From Bacteroidales bacterium (GTDB lineage: Bacteria; Bacteroidota; Bacteroidia; Bacteroidales; NBLH01), in the NCBI GenBank assembly GCA_029933755.1, contig JAOZNO010000018.1, forward strand, positions 1-14,138: a stretch of DNA of 14,138 nucleotides. Direction: 5' to 3'. Below the pieces are notes generated by a model. That model was given only the letters and a program-made list of their open reading frames with translations. It was not told the DNA's origin and ran no database searches. Position 1 is the first letter of the stretch; each line of letters begins with the position of its first letter. Made by a program: the position numbers and the translations under genes. Shown one piece after another: positions 1 to 7,603 of the stretch.

Positions 1-173
1 CCAAATTATTGTAAAAGGGATGACCTGCAATCAAGCAAGTAGAGGGTGTTCAAAATATTATAGTAAATTTGAGTGAATCAATTGCTGTTATTGAAAGTAA
101 TAATATTAAGCTTGAAGAGATTAAGAAGAGTGTTGAGAGTGTTGGTTTTGAGTATGGTGGAATTGTAAACTAG
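1..173 (+). pseudogene. Broken 3' end of an HMA (heavy-metal-associated) domain gene
   Basis: This is the end of a copper-chaperone-like or P-type-ATPase-type HMA domain. Reading from base 2 gives a beta strand and the start of the metal loop, QIIVKGMTCN. Reading from base 39 gives the rest of the fold, VEGVQNIIVNL, then ESIAVI and KSVESVGFEYGG, ending at TAG 171-173. The halves are in different frames. The upstream frame, if simply continued, stops at TGA 74-76. The canonical loop is GMTCxxC, three residues, then V-E. Here the second Cys and following residues are missing, which fits a net loss of about 8 bases near 32-40. The product would lack the metal site. The 5' part lies outside the window, so I cannot tell a lone chaperone from an ATPase or a fusion. 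A sequencing error is possible, but more than one change is needed to restore the motif. Confidence 0.7.
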
Positions 174-192
174 TGATTTATGTGCTGATGCC

Positions 193-255
193 GGAAAATT
201 GTCTATTTGTCTCGGTTTGTTGTGTATAGACTGCCAACTTATCTATTGATTTTCC
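193..255. terminator. Possible structured region between convergent genes
   Basis: Two nested inverted repeats lie between the convergent ends of the HMA fragment and the transglutaminase gene. GGAAAAT (193-199) pairs with ATTTTCC (249-255), and GTCTAT (201-206) pairs with ATAGAC (226-231). The arms are separated by unequal spacers, so the structure is weak. It could be a degenerate bidirectional terminator. There is no clean U-tract hairpin. Confidence 0.2.
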
Positions 256-268
256 ATTCTAATAATCA

Positions 269-1372
269 TCAATTATTCCCAAGATACCCTTTTTGCTGTA
301 CTATGATTTTTTCAAATTTGCTAACTGCGCTATTTACCTTTTTAAGCTTGTAGGATATATCTTTGTCTGTAGTCTTAACCTTAGCATAGTGCTTTTTAGC
401 AATATTCAGATTTTTCTCAATTAAACTTAGTTCTGACATTAATTTTGAATTACTTACTTTTTTTCCTTTTGTTTTTTTCTGTTTTAACTCGTAAAACTCA
501 TTTAGCTGTTTAACCGCTTCATTATAATAATAATTGCCGGAATTTAAGTTTTTTATTTCCTCATTTTTTCGCGCTATTTTTATGTATTCGCGTTCATGGT
601 TTAACTCCGTTAATACAAGCTTGTTTTTTTTACCATTCGATTCTATTCTTCTAACTGTATTTATTTTTTGTTCAATTACAGGTAATTTAACATATATTTT
701 AATCGTATCCTTATAATAGAATCTTTTTTGAACATTATTATTTGTTGTTCCAAAATCAAACTCATCATATTTAATTGGAAAAGAAAGTAACTGCCACATT
801 GGGTCAAAGGGTATATGGTCAACTATAAATACAGCAGGTTCTACCATGAAATATTTTAATTTGAAGTCGTTTTTGTATTGTCCCCTGTATAAATAGCCTG
901 CGCCCCAGGTCACATCTACTAAATACCATGTACTATCTATTTCTATCACATTCCAGACATGAGCAAGATTCATAACTTTTTCATATTCTTTACCATAACC
1001 GCTTACTACATACGATTTTAAACCAGCTAAGCGGCTAAGCTCATGAAAAAGTTCTGAGTAATGCTGACAAACACCTTTTCTGTGTTTCATTACTTCGTTT
1101 ACTATTTCTTTAGTTGAAAAGTATTTTCGATTTTGATTTTTTTGATTTACATCATAGCGAATGTTTTTCCCTACCCAAAAATAAATTGCAGCAAATTTCT
1201 CATCTTCTTGTTCAAAAGCACTTGTCAGGTATTTGCTTAATGCTTCAGTAGATTTAGTGCTTGAGTGTGGCGTGTTGGCTACATGTTCTTCAATTTTTTT
1301 AAAATCAATTGAAAATACAGATTGCTGAAATATCAGCAGACAGATTAAAATAGTTTTTTTAGAATTTTTCAT
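269..1372 (-). CDS. Secreted transglutaminase-like (papain-fold) protein
   Basis: This 367-residue protein has an N-terminal signal peptide (about residues 1-21, hydrophobic TILICLLIF). A transglutaminase-like core follows at about 55-200. The catalytic triad is visible: Cys102 in GVCQHYSELF, His138 in AHVWNVIEI and Asp153 in LVDVTWG. The C-terminal part (about 245-360) is rich in Lys, Glu and Asn and is probably helical or coiled coil, with no domain I recognise. Bacterial members of this superfamily are usually thiol proteases or amidases, and a few are true cross-linkers. The substrate cannot be inferred here. Export places it in the periplasm or outside the cell. It is transcribed away from the ACIII operon, and its neighbours give no functional hint. 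The start is the first ATG, directly before the signal peptide, with a TAnnTTTG box 25-32 bases upstream. Confidence 0.85.
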   Translation of the reverse strand: MKNSKKTILICLLIFQQSVFSIDFKKIEEHVANTPHSSTKSTEALSKYLTSAFEQEDEKFAAIYFWVGKNIRYDVNQKNQNRKYFSTKEIVNEVMKHRKGVCQHYSELFHELSRLAGLKSYVVSGYGKEYEKVMNLAHVWNVIEIDSTWYLVDVTWGAGYLYRGQYKNDFKLKYFMVEPAVFIVDHIPFDPMWQLLSFPIKYDEFDFGTTNNNVQKRFYYKDTIKIYVKLPVIEQKINTVRRIESNGKKNKLVLTELNHEREYIKIARKNEEIKNLNSGNYYYNEAVKQLNEFYELKQKKTKGKKVSNSKLMSELSLIEKNLNIAKKHYAKVKTTDKDISYKLKKVNSAVSKFEKIIVQQKGYLGNN

Positions 1373-1396
1373 TTTAAATGAAATCGTTATCTATTG

Positions 1397-1404
1397 CAAA
1401 AGTA
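1397..1404 (-). promoter_or_regulatory. Candidate -7 box for the transglutaminase gene
   Basis: On the minus strand this reads TACTTTTG, an exact match to the Bacteroidetes -7 consensus TAnnTTTG. It would start transcription near 1390 and leave an 18-base leader before the ATG at 1372. I see no convincing -33 TTTG partner. The rest of the 299-base gap up to 1671 is AT-rich with no gene. Confidence 0.4.
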
Positions 1405-1611
1405 GCCTATAATTATTGATATGTGGCAGACAGCCTAATTTTATTGTGTTTAAATAGAATTTAGCTGTAAATAGTATGAGGAATAATTAAAAAGAATGGA
1501 TTTTTTGAGTGTCAATAATATAGTATTATATGTGACTATTTAGAATGGTTCTTAATTATAAACTGTGTTAAAATTAGTTAAAATTATTTAGGATAATCAT
1601 ATCTAAATATA

Positions 1612-1619
1612 TATTTTTG
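1612..1619 (+). promoter_or_regulatory. Candidate -7 box for the ACIII operon
   Basis: TATTTTTG matches the Bacteroidetes consensus TAnnTTTG. A near-match to the -33 element (TTTA, 1587-1590) lies 21 bases upstream. Transcription would start near 1626, leaving a leader of about 45 bases before the actA ATG. The sequence is AT-rich, so a chance match is possible, but the position is right for the first gene of the operon. Confidence 0.45.
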
Positions 1620-1671
1620 CTTTCGTCAAAATTAGAAAGAACAATATTATTTAAATTTATTTTAGAATCAT

Positions 1672-2820
1672 ATGCAGACAAAATTGGTTTACGCTCAAAG
1701 AATCAATAAGTTAATAGCTCTTTTTTTACTGCTGCTTATTTATAATGTTTCTGATGTTTTCAGTCAGAAAACCCCTGAAGATAATTTTAAAACTTGTGCT
1801 GCCTGTCACTCCATTGGTGAAGGAAGAAAAATTGGTCCGGATTTAAAAGGTGTAACCGAAAGGCGGGATGAAGTATGGCTTATCAAATTTATACAGTCAT
1901 CTCAAACAATGGTAAAGGCTGGTGATGCAGAGGCGGTTAAGATTTTTGATGAGTATAAAATTCCAATGCCTGATAATGCATTTAGTGAGGAGGAAGTTAA
2001 GGCTTTACTAAACTATATTGAAACTTTTGACCCTAATGCTGTTGTTAAAGTGAAAAAAACAGTAAAAGCGGATCCTAACTTTCTTGAAAATGAAAAAAGT
2101 AATTTGCCAAAAAATACCAAAGGCTTATTCTATTTAAGTATAATCATATTGGTTCTGTCAATTTTTGATTTAACAGTTACAAAGTTTCTAAAAAAGGCAG
2201 TTTTAGTTCATGTAACACTTATTGTGTCTGCATTATTTGTTATGTCGATGGTAACTTATCAGGAAGCTGTAAATCTTGGTAGATATCCGGGATATGAGCC
2301 TGATCAGCCTATTGCATTCTCACATAAAGTACATTCAGGTGAAAATCAAATTGATTGTGAATACTGTCATAGCGGTGCTATGGATAGTAAACGCTCAGGA
2401 ATTCCTTCGGCAAACGTATGTTTAAATTGTCATAATGTAATAAAAGAGGGTGCAAATACGGGAACTGCTGAAATTGCCAAAATTCATAAAGCTGTTGAGG
2501 AAGGGAAAGCTATTGAATGGGTGAAAGTTCATAATTTGCCGGATCATGTTTACTATAACCATGCACAGCATGTTAATGCTGGACAAATGGAATGTGAAGA
2601 ATGTCATGGGGATGTTGAAAATATGGGCAGGTTGCAGCAAGTTAATGATTTAAGTATGGGATGGTGTTTAGACTGCCATCGTCAAAAATATATTGATATT
2701 GATAACAAATATTTCGGTAATCAGTATAAGCAATACCACGATGAAATTGCTAAGGGTATGAGAAAAGGTGTTACTGTTTCTGAAATAGGTGGTGAGAATT
2801 GTGGAAAATGTCATTATTAG
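1672..2820 (+). CDS. actA: Alternative complex III subunit ActA, hexaheme c-type cytochrome
   Basis: ActA is the multiheme cytochrome subunit of ACIII, the quinol:electron-acceptor oxidoreductase that replaces cytochrome bc1. This 382-residue form has six CXXCH sites: 42-46, 229-233, 250-254, 308-312, 332-336 and 377-381. An N-terminal signal sequence (about 12-31) is followed by a small monoheme domain with CAACH, an IGP motif at 54-56 and a likely Met99 axial ligand (IPMP). Two membrane helices (about 152-170 and 176-195) flank a basic cytosolic turn (KFLKK), placing both heme domains in the periplasm. The C-terminal part is the pentaheme module, starting at the AFSHKVH motif. The family name implies five hemes, so the N-terminal monoheme domain is an addition relative to short ActA proteins. 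It may hand electrons to the oxidase (inference). There is no Shine-Dalgarno sequence. actB follows after 178 bases. Confidence 0.93.
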   Translation: MQTKLVYAQRINKLIALFLLLLIYNVSDVFSQKTPEDNFKTCAACHSIGEGRKIGPDLKGVTERRDEVWLIKFIQSSQTMVKAGDAEAVKIFDEYKIPMPDNAFSEEEVKALLNYIETFDPNAVVKVKKTVKADPNFLENEKSNLPKNTKGLFYLSIIILVLSIFDLTVTKFLKKAVLVHVTLIVSALFVMSMVTYQEAVNLGRYPGYEPDQPIAFSHKVHSGENQIDCEYCHSGAMDSKRSGIPSANVCLNCHNVIKEGANTGTAEIAKIHKAVEEGKAIEWVKVHNLPDHVYYNHAQHVNAGQMECEECHGDVENMGRLQQVNDLSMGWCLDCHRQKYIDIDNKYFGNQYKQYHDEIAKGMRKGVTVSEIGGENCGKCHY

Positions 2821-2849
2821 ATATAAGACAAAAGATTAAAAAAAGACAA

Positions 2850-2881
2850 AAGTAGGCAGTACTCAGTCTTCAGTAGGCAGT
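2850..2881. repeat. CAGTNNN 7-bp periodic repeat in the actA-actB gap
   Basis: The tetramer CAGT recurs exactly every 7 bases at 2857, 2864, 2871 and 2878, preceded in phase by AAGT at 2850. The units read AAGTAGG, CAGTACT, CAGTCTT, CAGTAGG, CAGT. AGTAGGCAGT occurs twice exactly (2851-2860 and 2872-2881). This is a diverged heptamer array in a transcribed intergenic region. Its role is unknown. Confidence 0.75.
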
Positions 2882-2941
2882 TTACTTACCTAAATTTATA
2901 GAGTGTCTAAATGCCTTTAGTGGCTTAAATAAAGATAAAAG

Positions 2942-2965
2942 CTTTGCGACTTAGTAGCTTTGCGA
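2942..2965. repeat. CTTTGCGA 8-bp periodic repeat upstream of actB
   Basis: Three 8-base units lie head to tail: CTTTGCGA, CTTAGTAG, CTTTGCGA. The longer copy AGCTTTGCGA is exact at 2940-2949 and 2956-2965. A further TTGCGAGAGA follows at 2973-2982. The array ends 33 bases before the actB start codon, so it should lie in the mRNA leader region of actB. Confidence 0.7.
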
Positions 2966-2998
2966 GAAAAAAATTGCGAGAGAAAAAACATAAGATAC

Positions 2999-5953
2999 AT
3001 GAAAAAATACTGGAGAAGTCTGAATGAGTTACAAGGAGATCTGAAAGTTGATTCAGATCCTGAATTTTCAATAACTGGAATTAATGAAGATGAAGTAAAA
3101 GGAACCGGGAAAACAAATAGAAGGGACTTTCTGAAAATGTTGGGTTTTGGTGTTGGCTATGCCACCTTGGCTGCCAGTTGCGAGACACCTGTACATAAAG
3201 CAATACCTTTTTTAATAAAACCTGATGAAATTACACCTGGAATAGCCAATCATTATGCCTCAACCTTTTTTGATGGTAATGATTATTGTAGTGTGGTGGT
3301 GAAAACACGTGAGGGTAGGCCTATTAAATTAGAAGGTAATAAATTATCAGGCCTTACTCAGGGCGGTACAACGGCTAGAGTACAAGCTTCAGTACTTAAT
3401 CTGTACGATTCAGCACGATATGAAAATCCAACAAAAAGAGCTACGGATATTAAATGGGAAGATGCTGATAAAGAAATTATTGCTGAATTGCAATCAATAG
3501 CTGAAAAAGGTGAAAAAATCGTCATTTTTAGCTCAACCGTAATTAGTCCTTCTACAAAAAAACTATTTGCAGACTTTATTGAAAAATATCCTTCAGCACA
3601 GGTTGTTTATTATGATGCTGTTTCTGCAAGTGCAATTTTAGATGCAAATCAAAAATCATTCGGGAAAAGAATTTTAGCAGATTATCGTTTTGATAAGGCA
3701 GAACTAATTGTCAGTTTTAATGCTGATTTTCTAGGTAACTGGATTTCGCCAATTGAATTTACTAAGCAATATAGTTCTAAACGCAAGTTAGAAAAAACAA
3801 ACCCGGGCATGTCAAAACATGTTCAGTTTGAGTCAACAATGACACTTACTGGTAGTAATGCCGATTATCGCATTCCGGTAAAACCATCTGACGAAGGTGC
3901 TTTACTTATTGAATTATATAATAAACTTGCTGCAAAATCGGGCAAAACAATTTTAAGTGGTGGAAATGCCATCGTTAATGTTGATTCTTTAGCTGATGAA
4001 CTTTGGGCAAAAAAAGGTAAATCATTGGTAGTTTGTGGAACGAATGATGTGAATAATCAATACATTGTTAACGCCATTAATCAACTACTTGACAATTACG
4101 GAAAAACAATTGATGTAAATTCGCCATTATTACTTAAGCAAGGAAACGATGAAGAGGTTAAAGCTATTGTTGGGGAAATGAATGCCGGCAAAGTTTCAGC
4201 TATTTTCTTCTATAACGTAAATCCTGCTTATGATTATCCTGAAATGGATGAGTTTGTTACTGGTTTGAACAAAGTAGGCTTAAGTGTATCATTTGCCAGT
4301 GCGAAAGATGAAACTTCTAAATTAACTAAATACAGCTTACCTGATAATAATTATCTTGAAAGTTGGAATGATGCAGAACCTAAAGTAGGCTTATATAGCC
4401 TTGGGCAACCAACCATTCAGGAATTATTTAACACTCGTCAGGTTCAGGATAGTTTTTTGAAGTTTATAGGAGCAGAAACTAGCTATTACACATATCTGCA
4501 AAAATTCTGGGAAACAGAAATATATACTAAACAAAGTGGTTTAATTGACTTTACTTCGTTCTGGAATAATAGTTTGCATAATGGTGTATTTGAAACCGCT
4601 AATGAAGCAGCAACTTTTGAATTTAATAGTGATGGACTAGCAGATGCTGCAAAAAATGTAATAAGTGCAGGTTCGGGAATTGAACTTCAGATATATGAAA
4701 ATATAGGAATTGGTAACGGGACCTATGCTAATAATCCTTGGTTACAGGAATTACCTGATCCGGTATCAAAAGTATGCTGGGATAATTATTTGGCTGTTTC
4801 CTATAATTATGCAAAAGAAAAGGGCTTAGAACTTGGTGATTTGGTAAGTGTAAATGGTAAATTCGAATTACCTGTGCTAATTCAACCTGGTCAGGCTGAT
4901 GAAACTGTTGCCATTGCAATGGGGTATGGTAGAACAAATGCGGGACTTGCCGGTGATAATGTAGGACAAAATGCTTTTGCATTAATCAATAATTCGGGTA
5001 ATAATAAAGGCTACTTTATTTCTGATGTTAAAATAGAAAAAGTTGCAGGTAACCAAAAGTTAGCTCTTACACAGGAATATCATACCATGCAGGGACGTAA
5101 TATTGTTCGTGAAACTTCTCTTGATGAATATGTAAAGAATCCTTCTTCAGGTAATGAAGCACATCTTCATGCTGAGGAACATTCAACCACCTTATATCCA
5201 AAGCCTGAATTTAAAGGACATCACTGGGGTATGGCAATTGATTTAAATGCATGTACGGGTTGTAGTGCATGTGTTATAGCTTGTCAGGCAGAAAATAATG
5301 TTCCTGTTATTGGTAAGGAAGAGGTTATTAATCGAAGAATTATGCATTGGATGCGTATTGATCGATATTATTCTGACATGGCAGGAAATCCTGAGGTATT
5401 TAATATGCCTGTTATGTGTCAGCATTGTGACAACGCACCATGTGAAAATGTTTGTCCGGTGGCAGCAACACCTCATAGTGATGAAGGATTAAACCAAATG
5501 GCTTATAACCGTTGTATTGGTACAAGGTACTGTATGAATAACTGTCCTTATAGGGTACGTAGGTTTAACTGGTTTCAGTTCACTAATAACGAAAAATATT
5601 CATTTACGGATAATCTTGATCTTTCAAAAATGGTGTTAAACCCTGATGTATTGGTTAGAACACGTGGAGTTGTTGAAAAATGCACACTATGTGTACAACG
5701 TATTCAGGAAGGGAAATTAAAAGCTAAGAAAGAGAACAGGGCTTTAAAAGATGGAGAAATTCAGCCGGCATGCCTTCAGTCTTGTGCAGCGGATGCAATT
5801 ATATTCGGTGATTTAAATGATAAAGAAAGTAATATAACCAAAGCATATGATAATGAACGAAATTATCATTTACTTGAGGAATTACATACTCTACCAAGTG
5901 TTGGATACTTGACTAAGGTAAAGAATAAAGACAAGGACGATTTTATAGCTTAA
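2999..5953 (+). CDS. actB: Alternative complex III subunit ActB, iron-sulfur protein with molybdopterin-oxidoreductase-like domain
   Basis: ActB is the large peripheral subunit of ACIII. It carries the iron-sulfur chain from the quinol site to the hemes. It has 984 residues from ATG 2999, the start that gives the family's usual MKKYW opening. The open frame extends upstream to a TTG at 2960, but that extension looks artificial. A Tat-type motif, NRRDFLKMLGF (40-50), leads into a lipobox-like AASC with Cys61. Residues of about 70-700 resemble molybdopterin oxidoreductases without an evident cofactor site. The ferredoxin-like C-terminal domain has cysteines at 752, 755, 758, 762; 807, 810, 815, 819; 839, 845, 849; and 895, 898, 925, 929. 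The third group reads CIGTRYC, with Thr in place of a cluster Cys, consistent with three [4Fe-4S] and one [3Fe-4S] cluster. actC follows after 143 bases. Confidence 0.95.
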   Translation: MKKYWRSLNELQGDLKVDSDPEFSITGINEDEVKGTGKTNRRDFLKMLGFGVGYATLAASCETPVHKAIPFLIKPDEITPGIANHYASTFFDGNDYCSVVVKTREGRPIKLEGNKLSGLTQGGTTARVQASVLNLYDSARYENPTKRATDIKWEDADKEIIAELQSIAEKGEKIVIFSSTVISPSTKKLFADFIEKYPSAQVVYYDAVSASAILDANQKSFGKRILADYRFDKAELIVSFNADFLGNWISPIEFTKQYSSKRKLEKTNPGMSKHVQFESTMTLTGSNADYRIPVKPSDEGALLIELYNKLAAKSGKTILSGGNAIVNVDSLADELWAKKGKSLVVCGTNDVNNQYIVNAINQLLDNYGKTIDVNSPLLLKQGNDEEVKAIVGEMNAGKVSAIFFYNVNPAYDYPEMDEFVTGLNKVGLSVSFASAKDETSKLTKYSLPDNNYLESWNDAEPKVGLYSLGQPTIQELFNTRQVQDSFLKFIGAETSYYTYLQKFWETEIYTKQSGLIDFTSFWNNSLHNGVFETANEAATFEFNSDGLADAAKNVISAGSGIELQIYENIGIGNGTYANNPWLQELPDPVSKVCWDNYLAVSYNYAKEKGLELGDLVSVNGKFELPVLIQPGQADETVAIAMGYGRTNAGLAGDNVGQNAFALINNSGNNKGYFISDVKIEKVAGNQKLALTQEYHTMQGRNIVRETSLDEYVKNPSSGNEAHLHAEEHSTTLYPKPEFKGHHWGMAIDLNACTGCSACVIACQAENNVPVIGKEEVINRRIMHWMRIDRYYSDMAGNPEVFNMPVMCQHCDNAPCENVCPVAATPHSDEGLNQMAYNRCIGTRYCMNNCPYRVRRFNWFQFTNNEKYSFTDNLDLSKMVLNPDVLVRTRGVVEKCTLCVQRIQEGKLKAKKENRALKDGEIQPACLQSCAADAIIFGDLNDKESNITKAYDNERNYHLLEELHTLPSVGYLTKVKNKDKDDFIA

Positions 5954-6039
5954 TTTTAGAAGAAGTAGTTTGACAAAATTATTTATGTGTTTTATTAATC
6001 TAAGGTGTTGATTAAAAGAATATATGAATCTAAATAAAT

Positions 6040-6070
6040 AGGTCTGAGACCTTATTACCCGGTTTTCCGG
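6040..6070. repeat. Two adjacent palindromes between actB and actC
   Basis: AGGTCT (6040-6045) and AGACCT (6047-6052) form a perfect inverted repeat around one base. Six bases later CCGG (6059-6062), TTTT and CCGG (6067-6070) form a second short hairpin. They end 26 bases before the actC ATG. They could be a processing or translation-control structure or a remnant of an interspersed repeat. No long U-tract follows, so a strong terminator is unlikely. Confidence 0.5.
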
Positions 6071-6096
6071 AATAAATAATAAATAAAACAGAATAT

Positions 6097-7482
6097 ATGT
6101 ACGACGTTAAAGTTAGAGGAAGTTTAATCGAAGGTAATAAAAGTTATCATCAAATTTCCGAGGATATATCAAAACCTGTTGAAAATAAACCGCCAAAATG
6201 GTGGTATATTGCTATGTCAATATCTACAATTATGTTATTGGGTGGTATTTGGGCTGTTTATATTACCATTTCAGAAGGAATTGGAACATGGGGCTTAAAT
6301 AATTCTGTAGCATGGGGTTGGGGGATTATTAACTTTGTATGGTGGATAGGTATTGGTCATGCAGGAACTGCTTTTTCTATATTCCTTTTAATTTTGAGGC
6401 AAAAATGGCGAACATCAATTAATCGAGCTGCAGAAGCAATGACAATTTTTGCTGTATTAGCAGCCGGTTTATTCCCAATGATACATATGGGGCGAATTTG
6501 GTTTGCTTTCTATATTTTCCCATATCCAAACACAAGAGGTCCACTTTGGTTAAACTTTAACTCTCCTCTTTTCTGGGATGTAGTGGCCATTAGTACTTAT
6601 TTAATGGTTTCAGCTACTTTTTGGTATGTAGGTATGATACCTGATTTTGCAACCATTAGAGACCGAGCTAAAAAAACTGGCAGTAAAATTAGAGAGGGTA
6701 TTTATGGTATGATGTCTTTTGGTTGGGATGGATCAACAAGAACATGGCTAAGGTATGAAACCTTGGCTGCAATTCTTGGTGGTTTAGCAGCCCCATTGGT
6801 TATTTCGGTACACTCGATTGTGTCTATGGACTTTGCAACATCTGTTATGCCGGGATGGCACACAACAATATTCCCACCCTATTTTGTAATTGGTGCAATA
6901 TTCTCAGGTTTTGGAATGGTGCTTACACTTATGATTATCATTCGGAAAATGTATAAGTTTCAAGAGTATGTTACTAAAGATCATATTAATGCCATTGGAC
7001 GTATTCTTACATTTATTAGTTTAATAATGGGAACGGCATACATGACAGAAATCTTTATTGCCTGGTATTCTGGAAGTGAATATGAATTTTACACATTCTT
7101 TATGAATAGAATTACTGGTGATTATTATTGGGCCTTTTATATTATGATTACCTGTAATGCAATTATACCTCAATTATTTTGGTTTGAGAAGGTTAGGACT
7201 AATATCACCTTGGTTTTTATTATCTCAATATTTATAAATATTGGAATGTGGTTTGAACGATATGTAATTGTTGTTACATCACTTACAAAAGATTATCTAC
7301 CTTCGGCCTGGGCTGACTATTCACCATCGTATATTGAGATAATGTTCTATCTTGGTACTATTGGTTTGTTCTTAGTTGGTGTACTTGGGTTCTTTAAATT
7401 TATCCCAATGTTTGCTGCTAGTGAGATAAAAGGTATTTTAAGATCAACTTCTGAAAAACCTGTAAGGTTAGAAGATAATTAG
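6097..7482 (+). CDS. actC: Alternative complex III subunit ActC, NrfD/PsrC-like quinol-binding membrane protein
   Basis: ActC is the integral membrane subunit thought to hold the quinol oxidation site of ACIII and to couple it to proton movement. This 461-residue protein has about ten hydrophobic helices after a soluble N-terminal stretch (1-35). Family hallmarks are visible: WWIGIGHAGTAFS with His88 (82-94), FPMIHMGR with His130, TWLRYETLAAILGG (216-229), and VHSIVSMDFA with His239 and Asp245, followed by PGWHTTIFPPYF. A WFERYVIV motif sits at 385-392. The length is normal for the family. ActC pairs with ActF as the two NrfD-like halves of the membrane part. There is no Shine-Dalgarno sequence. 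An A-rich leader precedes the ATG. actD follows after 121 bases. Confidence 0.95.
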   Translation: MYDVKVRGSLIEGNKSYHQISEDISKPVENKPPKWWYIAMSISTIMLLGGIWAVYITISEGIGTWGLNNSVAWGWGIINFVWWIGIGHAGTAFSIFLLILRQKWRTSINRAAEAMTIFAVLAAGLFPMIHMGRIWFAFYIFPYPNTRGPLWLNFNSPLFWDVVAISTYLMVSATFWYVGMIPDFATIRDRAKKTGSKIREGIYGMMSFGWDGSTRTWLRYETLAAILGGLAAPLVISVHSIVSMDFATSVMPGWHTTIFPPYFVIGAIFSGFGMVLTLMIIIRKMYKFQEYVTKDHINAIGRILTFISLIMGTAYMTEIFIAWYSGSEYEFYTFFMNRITGDYYWAFYIMITCNAIIPQLFWFEKVRTNITLVFIISIFINIGMWFERYVIVVTSLTKDYLPSAWADYSPSYIEIMFYLGTIGLFLVGVLGFFKFIPMFAASEIKGILRSTSEKPVRLEDN

Positions 7483-7564
7483 AAAGTAGTAAATTAAATA
7501 TTGTTGACTGTGGCAATTTAAACAACTGGTAATTCAGATAATGAACAAGACAAACAGACATTTT

Positions 7565-7592
7565 AATTACTAATGACCAATGACTAATTACA
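7565..7592. repeat. AATKACN 7-bp periodic repeat upstream of actD
   Basis: Four heptamers lie exactly head to tail: AATTACT, AATGACC, AATGACT, AATTACA. The array ends 11 bases before the actD start codon. The closing stretch CTAATTACAAA (7584-7594) recurs exactly at 8157-8167, just before actE. Confidence 0.75.
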
Positions 7593-7603
7593 AAATATGA
7601 GCT

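Noticed and set aside
32..40. Programmed frameshift in the HMA gene
   Set aside because: There is no slippery heptamer, the shift would need to be +1, and even a shifted product lacks the second metal-binding Cys. Decay is the better explanation.
1373..1671. Possible tRNA or small RNA gene in the 299-base gap
   Set aside because: No cloverleaf, stable hairpin or terminator is visible. The stretch is AT-rich and explained as two divergent promoter regions.
2850..2965. Possible CRISPR array in the actA-actB gap
   Set aside because: Repeat periods are 7 and 8 bases with no spacers of 25-40 bases and no cas genes nearby.
2960..2998. Upstream TTG start for actB adding 13 residues
   Set aside because: The extension is encoded by the CTTTGCGA repeat region and adds residues unlike the family. 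The ATG at 2999 gives the conserved MKKYW opening.
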